From positions 1 through 25,662 of the forward strand of contig CAYPOD010000040.1 of the NCBI GenBank assembly GCA_964412375.1: 25,662 nt of DNA, given 5' to 3'. Source of the DNA: CADEDV01 sp964412375 (GTDB lineage: Bacteria > Bacteroidota > Bacteroidia > Chitinophagales > Chitinophagaceae). Below, piece after piece: positions 8,119 to 17,500 of the stretch. The translations under genes and the position numbers were made by a program. A model generated the notes under the pieces. The model worked only from the letters and a program-made list of their open reading frames with translations. It was not told where the DNA came from and searched no databases. Each line of letters opens with the position of its first letter. Position 1 is the stretch's first letter.

Positions 8119-8895
8119 TTAATCTGCTCCCATTATTTTACGGACATCCTTGTCTGTGAGTGTATAGGTTCCGGTGTGCTGTACAACGATTGCAGACGCT
8201 TTGTTTGCAAAAGGGATAGCTTTTTCTATGGAACCGGTTAGCAAATAGAAATATGCCAGAGCTGCCAGGAAAGTATCCCCTGCTCCCACAACATCAAAAA
8301 CAGTAACCTTTTCGGTCGGATAAATTTTATTCCTGTACATAGCCCCCCTTTCACCAAGCGTTGCGATAACATTAGGCGGTGGGCTGGCAAGCGCCGCATA
8401 CTCCGGTTCGTTTACTTTGATGTAACAATTGGGCTTATCCGGCAAAACCTTCTTTTTTGTATCTATGAAAACAGGGCAACCGGCTTTCTCCACAATGTCG
8501 AAAAGCCGCTCAGCAGAAATAAACCCTTTATTATAATCAGAAATCACCACGGCATCATAACCGGCAAAAGAAATATCGTCTTTTAATGGTGATAATGACT
8601 GGTGCCGGTCAACCCGCAATATCTGGTGGTTGTATTTTTCATCAATGTATCTTGTTTTGACAATTTGTTCCGTGTTGGTAATAAAATCTACATCTATGTC
8701 AAATGCCCTGAGGTTTTCACAGACATTGGCGGCCATTCCCGGCTTTTTTTCTGTACGGGTATAATCCAGTACCGGCACTGGCGCCTCAGGATTGAGACGG
8801 GTGCAGTTGCCATATATATACTCATCCACGCAACTATCGCCGATCAATAATACTTTTAATCGTGTTGGTGGTGGAGTAGTCTTTGATTCTGTCAT
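8119..8895 (-). CDS. rfaE1: D-glycero-D-manno-heptose-7-phosphate kinase domain protein (PfkB family, rfaE1-like)
   Basis: A ribokinase-family kinase corresponding to the N-terminal half of bifunctional HldE, which phosphorylates heptose 7-phosphate at C1. LLIGDSCVDEYIYG (16-29) and RLNPEAPVPV are characteristic of the HldE kinase. The active-site DVVGAGDTF has its GAGDT at 204-208, with Asp207 as base, and is followed by NKASAIVVQHTGT. At 258 residues it is shorter than the usual 315-330, and the segment after MAANVCENLRAF lacks part of the lid found in E. coli. Its ATG lies inside the upstream nucleotidyltransferase gene; the overlap is 62 bases in a different frame. No later start keeps the conserved KVLLIGD strand, so I keep 8895. 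Confidence 0.88.
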   Translation of the reverse strand: MTESKTTPPPTRLKVLLIGDSCVDEYIYGNCTRLNPEAPVPVLDYTRTEKKPGMAANVCENLRAFDIDVDFITNTEQIVKTRYIDEKYNHQILRVDRHQSLSPLKDDISFAGYDAVVISDYNKGFISAERLFDIVEKAGCPVFIDTKKKVLPDKPNCYIKVNEPEYAALASPPPNVIATLGERGAMYRNKIYPTEKVTVFDVVGAGDTFLAALAYFYLLTGSIEKAIPFANKASAIVVQHTGTYTLTDKDVRKIMGAD

Positions 8896-9235
8896 AAAAC
8901 CTTAATTCTTTTGCAAATTGTGAACCGATCACAGGTTTCCCTTTCCAGTCACTGCCAACGATCATAATATCGGGGCTGTAATTCCTGATTGTGTTTTCAA
9001 GTTCTTCATCGGTGGAGAAAAAGGACACCTGGTCAACAGCTTTTAGATTGATAAGGAAAAACTTTCTTTCTTCCTGGGAAAATACAGGCCGTTCGCTTCC
9101 TTTTTTCTGCTTCACCCTGTCATCCGTGTCAATAGCAACCAGCAGGTAGTCACCCAGGCTTTTGGCATAATTCAGCAATTGAAGATGCCCGGGATGCAGT
9201 ATATCAAAAGTACCGTTGACAAAAATCTTTTTCAT
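8834..9235 (-). CDS. rfaE2: D-glycero-beta-D-manno-heptose 1-phosphate adenylyltransferase (rfaE2-like)
   Basis: A stand-alone nucleotidyltransferase equal to the C-terminal half of HldE; it would activate heptose 1-phosphate with ATP. The ATG at 9235 gives 133 residues beginning MKKIFVNGTFDILHPGHLQL, with the HxGH motif as HPGH at 14-17. An in-frame start at 9304 would add 23 residues without family support, so it is rejected. ERPVFSQEER and the C-terminal YSTTNTI (120-126), which closes over the nucleotide, are well kept. The last 62 bases also encode the N-terminus of the kinase in another frame. It is the first gene of the heptose operon (rfaE2, rfaE1, hldD, GT9). Confidence 0.93.
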   Translation of the reverse strand: MKKIFVNGTFDILHPGHLQLLNYAKSLGDYLLVAIDTDDRVKQKKGSERPVFSQEERKFFLINLKAVDQVSFFSTDEELENTIRNYSPDIMIVGSDWKGKPVIGSQFAKELRFYDRIKDYSTTNTIKSIIDRR

Positions 9236-9261
9236 AATGTTGTGGCTGCACGACCTGCTGC

Positions 9262-9298
9262 AAGATAATAAATAAGCGGCAGGCTGATAACCTGCCGC
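9262..9298 (-). terminator. Probable intrinsic terminator after the OmpH-like gene
   Basis: On the minus strand, arms GCGGCAGG and CCTGCCGC (9276-9298, 8 bp perfect, 7-nt loop) are followed by a T-rich tail TTATTTATTATC. It lies 40 bases after the OmpH-like stop and before rfaE2. The tail is broken by A residues, so termination may be partial. Confidence 0.55.
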
Positions 9299-9337
9299 CT
9301 GCAACTAATTTCACTGTTGTGGCCAATAAAACCCTGC

Positions 9338-9940
9338 TTAATTCTTTTTGGCAGGCTTATACATATCATTCAGCCCCTTTATCACATCGGCAGTTATATT
9401 GTAAACGGTGTCCCTGTAATAAAACAGGCCCTGCTCGTAAGAAACGATGTAGGAAAACTTTTTATCCTTGTTATACTCTTTGAGAAAGTCTTCAATCTTT
9501 GTCTTGACATCCTTCATACGACGCATCACCAGTTCGTTGTATTCCTGGTCGAGTGTTTGCTTACGGCTGGAAATGTTTTGTTCCAGTTTCTTCAGGTCCA
9601 TGGCAGCTGCTTCATACTGCTGCTGGTTCATTTCCTGCTGCTTGTTCTGGTAATACATCAGTTTGTTCTGGTAGTCCTTGCCAAGGCGGTCCAGTTCAAT
9701 GGTAATGCCGTCTTCCTTTTTGTTCATCTCAGTTTTCACGTCTTTCACCATCTCGAAATGAGCTTCAACAGAATCCATTTCAAAATAAGCGATCCGGAAT
9801 TCCTTATTTATACCGACAGAATCTTCATTCTTTGCACGGCCTGTAGCGTCACTTTTCTTACCACCGGTTAAGTGGGAAACAAGCAGGTAACCGGTAACGA
9901 TTGTCAGCAGCACATTCCAGATCAGCAATCCGTTTTTCAT
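9338..9940 (-). CDS. OmpH/Skp-family periplasmic chaperone-like protein
   Basis: Skp/OmpH proteins are trimeric coiled-coil chaperones that hold unfolded outer-membrane proteins in the periplasm. The ATG at 9940 gives 200 residues with an N-terminal hydrophobic segment (GLLIWNVLLTIVTGYLLV), acting as signal or anchor. A short linker is followed by RIAYFEMDSV, the usual first strand of the domain. A long charged helix region (about residues 60-150) contains KKLEQNISSRKQTLDQEY. The C-terminal strand FSYIVSYEQGLFYYRDTVYNIT ends in DVIKGLNDMY, typical of Bacteroidota OmpH proteins. An in-frame ATG at 9979 would put 13 residues ahead of the signal and overlap the promoter, so it is rejected. The gene stands alone between rpoC and the heptose operon, with its own promoter and probable terminator. 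Confidence 0.88.
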   Translation of the reverse strand: MKNGLLIWNVLLTIVTGYLLVSHLTGGKKSDATGRAKNEDSVGINKEFRIAYFEMDSVEAHFEMVKDVKTEMNKKEDGITIELDRLGKDYQNKLMYYQNKQQEMNQQQYEAAAMDLKKLEQNISSRKQTLDQEYNELVMRRMKDVKTKIEDFLKEYNKDKKFSYIVSYEQGLFYYRDTVYNITADVIKGLNDMYKPAKKN

Positions 9941-9976
9941 CTCTAACGTTTTTTGCAAATTAACAATGAATGCGGC

Positions 9977-9984
9977 CAAAGATA
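9977..9984 (-). promoter_or_regulatory. Bacteroidota-type -7 box for the OmpH-like gene
   Basis: TATCTTTG on the minus strand matches TAnnTTTG exactly. It lies 36 bases before the ATG and downstream of the rpoC terminator. No TTG is seen 19 nt upstream (TTC instead), so the -33 element is weak. Confidence 0.55.
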
Positions 9985-10034
9985 AGGAATCAGGGTACTT
10001 TATGAATCCCTTAACAGCCGTTCTTTTATAAGAT

Positions 10035-10061
10035 AAAAAGGAGCAAGACTATGCTTACTCC
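10035..10061 (-). terminator. Intrinsic terminator of the rpoBC operon
   Basis: On the minus strand GGAGTAAG pairs with CTTGCTCC (8 bp with one G-U pair, 6-nt loop), followed directly by TTTTT. It lies about 40 bases after the rpoC stop. Confidence 0.88.
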
Positions 10062-10099
10062 TCAATTTATTCCTACATCAGTGAAGATATCATCTCCTT

Positions 10100-13000
10100 C
10101 TATTCTTCTTCATCAAAAGCCATTGCTTCACGGGTCGTCTGCAACAATTCATACTCTTCTTTGCTGCCCACGATCATGCTGTCAAACTCACGAAGGCCAG
10201 TACCGGCCGGAATCGGGTGACCTGTGATCACATTCTCTTTCAGGCCAAGCATTTCATCAGATTTCCCGTTAATGGCCGCAGATGACAATACTTTGGTTGT
10301 TTCCTGGAAGGAAGCAGCCGAAATCCAGCTTTGAACACCCAGCGATGCTTTGGTGATACCCAGCAAGGTTGGCGAAGATGTCGCTGGTTTTGCATCACGG
10401 TATTCCACCAGTTTCTTATCATTCCTGCGAAGAATTGAATTTTCTTCTCTTACTTCACGCAGGCTTACGATCTGCCCGGTGCGAAGCTTGGTTGAATCGC
10501 CATGCTCAACAACCACTTTTTTATCGAAGATGAAATCATTCTCTTCAATGAATTCAAATTTATCTACCAGGTCATCTTCCAGGAATTTGGTATCACCCGG
10601 ATCAACAATATTCACTTTACGCATCATCTGGCGAACAATGACTTCAATATGCTTGTCATTGATCTTTACACCCTGTAAGCGATACACCTCCTGAATTTCA
10701 TTCACAACATATTCCTGTACCGCAAACGGCCCTTTGATGGAAAGAATATCAAATGGTGCGATCTGTCCGTCACTCAATGATGCGCCGGCTTTCACAAAGT
10801 CACCGTCTTGTGCAAGGATCTGCCTGGTCAGCGGAACGAGGTATTTCTTTTGCACACCATCTTTGGCTTCAATGATAATTTCACGGTTACCTCTCTTGAT
10901 GGCTCCCATGGTTACCACCCCATCAATCTCTGTTACCACGGCTGGGTTGCTCGGGTTTCTCGCCTCAAACAACTCTGTAACACGGGGGAGACCACCCGTA
11001 ATATCTCTCAGTTTGCCCAATACACGGGGTATTTTCACCAGCACCTGGCCGGCTTTCACCTCTTCGCCTTCATCAAGAATGATATGGCTTCCGGTTGGCA
11101 GGTTATATGATTTATTATCTTTTCCTTCCACAACAATGGAAGGTATCTTTGTTTTATCACGGGTCTCAATAACCACTTTCTCACGGTGACCGGTTTGCTC
11201 ATCGGCTTCTTCACGGTAAGTGATCCCTTCGATCACATTTTCAAATTTCAAGGTACCGTTGATCTCAGCAACGATTACGTTGTTAAAGGGATCCCAGGTG
11301 CAAATCACATCACCCTTGTGCACTTTCTGGCCATCTTTCACCATCAATGTTGCACCATATGGAATGTTGTTAGTGATCAGCAGGCGGTCATTTTTAGTAT
11401 CAATGATCCTCACCTCACCCGTACGGCCGATAACAACCTGTACTTTGTTACCTTCATTATCTTCTGTAGCAACTGAACGAAGTCCGTCAAACTGGATCGT
11501 ACCATCAAACTTGGCAGTCAATGTCGAATCAACGGCTGCGGAACCAGCCACACCACCTACGTGGAACGTACGAAGTGTCAACTGTGTACCAGGCTCACCG
11601 ATGGACTGTGCGGCAATGATACCTACCGCATCACCTTTTTGAGCCAGGTTACCTGAAGCCAGGTTTTTGCCATAACACTTCACACAGCAGCCTCGTTTGC
11701 TTTCGCAGGTGAGCACAGAACGAATTTCCACTGTTTCAATACCAGCATCTTCAATTCGACGGGCAACCTCTGAAGTGATCTCATCACCACCGGCCACGAT
11801 CAGTACATCAGTTTGCGGGTCATACACATCATGCAATGATGTACGACCTTCGATCCTGTCGGCCAATGGCTCAATGACATCCTCATTATCTTTTAAGGCG
11901 CTGGTGGCGATACCACGCAGTGTGCCGCAATCTTCTTCAGTAATCACCACATCCTGTGCCACGTCAACCAAACGACGGGTCAGGTAACCGGCATCAGCAG
12001 TTTTAAGGGCCGTATCAGCAAGACCTTTACGGGCACCGTGTGTAGAGATAAAGTAATCCAATACGTTCAAACCACCTTTAAAGTTTGAAAGGATGGGGTT
12101 CTCAATGATTTCAGATCCTGTTGAACCTGATTTTCTCGGCTTGGCCATCAATCCCCTGATACCAGCGAGCTGCTTAATTTGTTGCTTGGAACCACGGGCA
12201 CCTGAATCCAGCATCATGTAAACAGAGTTGAAGCCTTGTTTATCATTGCTGAGTTCACGGATCAGTGTTTCGGTGATTCTTGTATCCACACGGCTCCAGA
12301 TGTCAACGATCTGGTTATAACGTTCGTTGTTGGTGATCAATCCCATATTATAGTTATCCCACACTTCATCCACTTCAGCTTTTGCGTTTTCCAGCAGTTC
12401 TTCTTTAATATCCGGAATGATCAGGTCATTGATGTTGAAAGACAGACCACCCTGGAAGGCAGTCCGGAAACCAAGAGTTTTGATATCATCAAGGAATTTT
12501 GCTGTTTTCGGGACATTGGTTATCTCAATGATGTCGCCAATGATCTCACGAAGGTTCTTTTTGGTCAATAAAGCATTAACAAAACCCACTTCAGCAGGAA
12601 CATACTGGTTGAAGATAACACGGCCAACCGTTGTTTCGATCAGTTTGTGCTCCAGCAAACCATCCTGGTTGCGGATATTAGCCTTTACTTTGATCCAGGC
12701 ATGGAGGTCAACCACCCTTTCGTTGTAGGCAATGATCACCTCTTCTGTGGAATAGAAAGCTTTACCCTCTCCTTTCACTTTTTCAGTTTCGGTGGATTTC
12801 TTTCCTTTTGAAATATAATACAGTCCTAACACCATGTCCTGTGAAGGAAGGGTGATTGGCTGACCATTTTGAGGGTTCAGAATGTTATGTGATGCGAGCA
12901 TCAACAGTTGAGCTTCGAGAATGGCTGCATTGCTTAATGGCACATGCACGGCCATCTGGTCACCATCGAAGTCAGCGTTGAAGGCTGTACATACAAGCGG

Positions 13001-14392
13001 GTGCAATTGTATCGCTTTACCTTCGATCAGTTTCGGCTGAAAAGCCTGGATTGATAAACGGTGGAGCGTCGGGGCCCGGTTGAGCATGACAGGATGCCCT
13101 TTCAGAATATTTTCAAGAATATCCCAAACAACTGCTTCTTTTTTGTCAACCAGTTTTCTTGCTGACTTCACTGTTTTTACGATCCCTCTTTCAATCAGCT
13201 TGCGGATGATGAAGGGCTTAAACAGTTCAGCAGCCATATCCTTAGGCAAACCACATTCATGTAATTTCATCTCGGGACCTACCACGATCACAGAACGACC
13301 AGAATAGTCAACACGTTTACCCAGCAGGTTCTGGCGGAAACGTCCTTGTTTACCTTTCAGCACATCACTGAGTGATTTCAGAGCACGGCCACCTTCTGCT
13401 TTCACCGCATTTGATTTGCGGCTATTATCAAACAGGGAATCTACCGCCTCCTGCAACATACGTTTTTCATTACGCAGGATCACCTCGGGGGCTTTGATCT
13501 CCAATAACCTCTTTAAGCGATTATTACGGATGATCACACGGCGATACAAGTCATTCAGATCAGATGAAGCAAAACGACCACCATCCAGTGGCACCAGGGG
13601 GCGCAGTTCCGGTGGAATAACCGGAATATATTGCATCACCATCCACTCGGGACGGTTAGTGATCCGGGTATTGGCATCACGAAATGCTTCCACTACACTC
13701 AGCCTTTTCAGGGCATCGGCCTTACGCTGCTGTGAAGTTTCAGTTGCCGCAGCATTACGCAGGTCGAATGACAACTGGTCGAGATCAATACGCTGCAACA
13801 TATCATGCACTGCTTCCGCACCCATCTTGGCGATGAACTTGTTCGGATCATCATCAGGCAGGTACTGGTTATCTTTCGGTAATGTTTCGAGGATATCGAG
13901 GTATTCTTCCTCTGTCAGCAGGTCGCCGGGATTTTGGCCTTTGTCTGCACGGATACCTGACTGTATCACCACAAATCTTTCGTAGTAAACGATGCTTTCC
14001 AGTTTTTTGGAGCTTACTCCCAGCAGGTAACCGATTTTATTCGGCAATGATTTAAAATACCATATATGCACCACAGGCACCACCAGTTTGATGTGGCCCA
14101 TTCTTTCACGGCGAACTTTTTTCTCCGTTACTTCCACGCCGCAACGATCGCAAACGATGCCTTTGTAACGGATACGTTTGTATTTACCGCAGGCACATTC
14201 ATAGTCCTTGACAGGACCAAATATCCTTTCGCAGAACAAACCATCTCTTTCCGGTTTGTACGTACGATAGTTGATAGTTTCAGGCTTCAGCACTTCGCCA
14301 TAGCTTCTTTCCAGGATGGTATCCGGGGAAGCCAGGCCGATGGTGATCTTTGAAAATGTTGCCCTTGGACGATTTTCTTTTTTGATAGCCAT
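10100..14392 (-). CDS. rpoC: DNA-directed RNA polymerase subunit beta'
   Basis: The catalytic large subunit of RNA polymerase. From the ATG at 14392 (MAIKKENRPRATFSKITIGL) it has 1430 residues, as usual for Bacteroidota. The N-terminal zinc site uses Cys66, Cys68, Cys81 and Cys84. The Mg-binding NADFDGD has Asp474, Asp476 and Asp478. The second zinc site is visible as CESKRGCCVKC, and the bridge-helix/trigger-loop region contains GEPGTQLTLRTFHVGG. A longer in-frame start at 14476 would add 28 residues read from the intergenic inverted repeat and is rejected. The gene follows rpoB after 133 bases and ends before a strong terminator. The sequence is uninterrupted, with no insertion or frameshift. 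Confidence 0.98.
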   Translation of the reverse strand: MAIKKENRPRATFSKITIGLASPDTILERSYGEVLKPETINYRTYKPERDGLFCERIFGPVKDYECACGKYKRIRYKGIVCDRCGVEVTEKKVRRERMGHIKLVVPVVHIWYFKSLPNKIGYLLGVSSKKLESIVYYERFVVIQSGIRADKGQNPGDLLTEEEYLDILETLPKDNQYLPDDDPNKFIAKMGAEAVHDMLQRIDLDQLSFDLRNAAATETSQQRKADALKRLSVVEAFRDANTRITNRPEWMVMQYIPVIPPELRPLVPLDGGRFASSDLNDLYRRVIIRNNRLKRLLEIKAPEVILRNEKRMLQEAVDSLFDNSRKSNAVKAEGGRALKSLSDVLKGKQGRFRQNLLGKRVDYSGRSVIVVGPEMKLHECGLPKDMAAELFKPFIIRKLIERGIVKTVKSARKLVDKKEAVVWDILENILKGHPVMLNRAPTLHRLSIQAFQPKLIEGKAIQLHPLVCTAFNADFDGDQMAVHVPLSNAAILEAQLLMLASHNILNPQNGQPITLPSQDMVLGLYYISKGKKSTETEKVKGEGKAFYSTEEVIIAYNERVVDLHAWIKVKANIRNQDGLLEHKLIETTVGRVIFNQYVPAEVGFVNALLTKKNLREIIGDIIEITNVPKTAKFLDDIKTLGFRTAFQGGLSFNINDLIIPDIKEELLENAKAEVDEVWDNYNMGLITNNERYNQIVDIWSRVDTRITETLIRELSNDKQGFNSVYMMLDSGARGSKQQIKQLAGIRGLMAKPRKSGSTGSEIIENPILSNFKGGLNVLDYFISTHGARKGLADTALKTADAGYLTRRLVDVAQDVVITEEDCGTLRGIATSALKDNEDVIEPLADRIEGRTSLHDVYDPQTDVLIVAGGDEITSEVARRIEDAGIETVEIRSVLTCESKRGCCVKCYGKNLASGNLAQKGDAVGIIAAQSIGEPGTQLTLRTFHVGGVAGSAAVDSTLTAKFDGTIQFDGLRSVATEDNEGNKVQVVIGRTGEVRIIDTKNDRLLITNNIPYGATLMVKDGQKVHKGDVICTWDPFNNVIVAEINGTLKFENVIEGITYREEADEQTGHREKVVIETRDKTKIPSIVVEGKDNKSYNLPTGSHIILDEGEEVKAGQVLVKIPRVLGKLRDITGGLPRVTELFEARNPSNPAVVTEIDGVVTMGAIKRGNREIIIEAKDGVQKKYLVPLTRQILAQDGDFVKAGASLSDGQIAPFDILSIKGPFAVQEYVVNEIQEVYRLQGVKINDKHIEVIVRQMMRKVNIVDPGDTKFLEDDLVDKFEFIEENDFIFDKKVVVEHGDSTKLRTGQIVSLREVREENSILRRNDKKLVEYRDAKPATSSPTLLGITKASLGVQSWISAASFQETTKVLSSAAINGKSDEMLGLKENVITGHPIPAGTGLREFDSMIVGSKEEYELLQTTREAMAFDEEE

Positions 14393-14436
14393 GTTATTTA
14401 TCTGATTGTCGTTATTATTTGTTGTTTCAAAAAAGT

Positions 14437-14524
14437 CTGGAAGACTGAAAGACCGGAAGTCCGAAAGATTTTTCACTTTATCCGGGAGTTTCTTACCGGT
14501 TTTCGGACTTTACTGACTTTCCAG
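14437..14524. repeat. Long imperfect inverted repeat between rpoB and rpoC
   Basis: Outer arms CTGGAA (14437-14442) and TTCCAG (14519-14524), and inner arms AGTCCGAAA (14459-14467) and TTTCGGACT (14501-14509), are perfect complements. Bases between them are partly complementary (GACCGGAAG opposite CTTACCGG). Each arm is itself a run of degenerate units of the kind GGAAGTC and CGAAAG. It begins one base after the rpoB stop. Confidence 0.7.
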
Positions 14525-14525
14525 C

Positions 14526-17500
14526 TTATTCAAATTTCAGATCCAGTCCCAATCCTCTCAACTCATGCACCAATACATTGAAAGATTCAGGAATGCCGGC
14601 TCTCGGTATGTTATCGCCTTTTACAATCGCCTCATAGGTCTTTGCACGGCCGATAATATCATCCGATTTGATGGTGAGCAGTTCCTGCAGGATGTTGGAC
14701 GCTCCATAGGCTTCCAATGCCCACACTTCCATTTCACCAAAACGCTGACCACCGAACTGTGCTTTACCACCCAGCGGCTGCTGTGTGATCAGGCTGTAAG
14801 GTCCGATTGAACGGGCATGCATCTTATCATCCACCATGTGGTGCAGTTTGATCACATAGATAATACCCACGGTTGCTTTCTGGTGGAAACGATCACCGGT
14901 TTCGCCATCATACAAGTAAGTGTGACCGAACCTCGGAATACCTGCTTTCTCACAATATTCAGCTATCTCTTCAGTAGTTGCACCATCGAAAATCGGAGTG
15001 GCGAATTTCAAACCTAATTTCTCCCCTGCCCAGCCAAGAACTGTTTCATAGATCTGTCCAAGGTTCATACGGCTCGGTACACCCAGCGGATTCAATACGA
15101 CATCCACCGGTGTTCCGTCTTCGAGGAAAGGCATATCTTCTGCACGAACGATCTTGGCAACGATACCTTTGTTACCGTGACGTCCAGCCATCTTATCACC
15201 CACTTTCAGCTTACGTTTCACAGCGAGGTACACCTTTGCCAGTTTCAATACACCGGCCGGTAATTCGTCACCAATAGAGATGTTGAATTTCTCTCTTTTG
15301 TAACGACCCAGTTCTTCGTTATACTTGATATTATAGTTGTGAAGGAGTGTATTGATCTGGTCATCCACTTTCTTATCACCTGTCCAGCCAAGAGGGTTGA
15401 TGTTGGCATAATCCAAACCTGCCAGGTTCTTTGCAGTAAACTTAGCACCTTTACCGATCTGCACTTCGCCGAAGTTATTGCTAACACCTGCAGAAACATA
15501 ATTTGCCAAAAGCGTTGTCAGTTTATCCAGCAACACCTGCATCAGGTCCGCTTCATTCTTCTCATGCATTTTCTCCAGTTTCTCCAATGCAGCTTTCTCT
15601 CTCACTTTTGCATTCTTGTCTTTCTTGGCCCGCTGGAAAAGTTTTTTATCAATTACCACACCCTCCACACCGTTCGGCGCTTTCAGTGATGCATCCTTTG
15701 CATCACCTGCTTTATCACCAAAGATGGCACGGAGAAGCTTTTCTTCCGGTGTAGGATCGCTTTCCCCTTTCGGTGTGATTTTACCAATGAGAATATCTCC
15801 TTCTTTAATATGGGCGCCGATCCGGATGATACCATTCTCATCAAGGTCTTTGGTAGCCTCTTCAGAAACGTTCGGAATATCCGGTGTCAGTTCTTCTTCG
15901 CCGAGCTTGGTGTCACGAACTTCCAGTTCATATTCAGAAATGTGAACAGAAGTAAATAAATCTTCACGAACAACTCTCTCACTGATCACAATCGCATCCT
16001 CGAAGTTGTAACCTTTCCAGGGCATGAAAGCCACTTTAAGGTTTTTACCCAAAGCCAATTCTCCGTTATGTGTCGCATATCCTTCTGTAAGGAAGTCGCC
16101 TTTCTTCAACTTCTGACCTTTCTTCACGGCAGGCTTCAGGTTGATGCAGGTCTCCTGGTTGGTCTTGATAAACTTGGTGAGCCTGTATACTCTCAGGTCA
16201 TCTTCGAAGCTTACCAGCTTCTCTTCCTCGTCACGATCATAACGAACATGAATTTCATTGGCATCAACAAATTCCACTACCCCATTTCCATCAGAATGTA
16301 TCTGGATCCTAGCATCACGGGCAGCTTTGCCTTCCAGACCGGTACCTACAACGGGCACATCAGGACGGATGAGCGGAACAGCCTGGCGTTGCATGTTTGA
16401 TCCCATCAGGGCACGGTTGGCATCATCATGCTCAAGGAAGGGAATCAGTGAAGCACTCAAACCAACTATCTGGTTTGGCGCCACATCCATATATTGTACA
16501 TCATTTCGGTCAAGTATAGGAAAGTCGCCGGTTTCACGGCTTACGATCTTCTCTTCCACAAAATGACCCTTTTCATCCAGTGTTGTGTTCGCCTGTGCGA
16601 TTTTTGCCAGATCTTCTTCTTCGGCACTCAGGAACGTAAGCTCCTTCATATTCACTTTACCTTCGGCTACCTTACGATAAGGCGTTTCGATAAAGCCCAT
16701 ATCATTGATCTTGGCATGAACACACAAAGTAGAGATCAAACCAATGTTAGGTCCTTCCGGTGTTTCAATCGTACACAGACGGCCATAGTGCGAATAGTGA
16801 ACGTCACGTACCTCGAAACCGGCTCTTTCACGGCTCAGACCACCCGGTCCGAGAGCCGAGATACGACGTTTGTGAGTGATCTCACTCAACGGGTTGGTTT
16901 GATCGAGGAACTGTGACAACTGTGATGTTCCAAAGAAGGAATTGATCACAGAAGAAAGTGTTCTTGCGTTGATCAGGTCAACAGGAGTAAATACCTCGTT
17001 ATCCCTTACGTTCATTCTTTCACGGATAGTTCTTGCCATACGGGCAAGACCTACTCCAAATTGTGCATATAGCTGCTCTCCCACTGTACGGACACGACGG
17101 TTGCTCAGGTGGTCAATATCATCAATCTCAGCCTTACCATTTGTGAGTTTCACCAGGTACTTTATGATAAGGATAATGTCTTCTCTTGTCAATACTTTTT
17201 TCTCCAGCGGCTGATTAATGTTCAGCTTGCGGTTGATCTTGTAACGACCCACTTCGCCAAGATCATAACGTTTGTCACTGAAGAATAATTTGTCAATGAT
17301 ACCACGGGCTGTTTCATTATCCGGGGCATCTGCACCACGCAACTGGCGGTAAATAAACTGAACAGCTTCCAACTCGCTGTTAGAAGTATCTTTATTTAAG
17401 GTGTTATAGATGATTGCATAGTCTCCGCCCACATCTTCACGCTGGATAAATACGGTAGCAACATCCATTTCAGAAATGGTTTCAATTGCTTCTTCATCCA

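Noticed and set aside
8119..8895. Kinase gene as a degraded pseudogene because it is short
   Set aside because: The frame is intact with GAGDT, the substrate motifs and normal operon context; the missing part is confined to the lid region.
13416..13985. Long open frame on the + strand inside rpoC
   Set aside because: It is antisense to a highly conserved region of rpoC, has low-complexity Arg/Ser composition and no recognisable domain; a shadow of the real gene.
14393..14476. N-terminal extension of RpoC
   Set aside because: It reads through the inverted repeat; the conserved RpoC N-terminus starts at 14392.
16850..16940. Possible rifampicin-resistance change in rpoB
   Set aside because: Asp476, His486 and Ser491 match the susceptible residues at the main positions.
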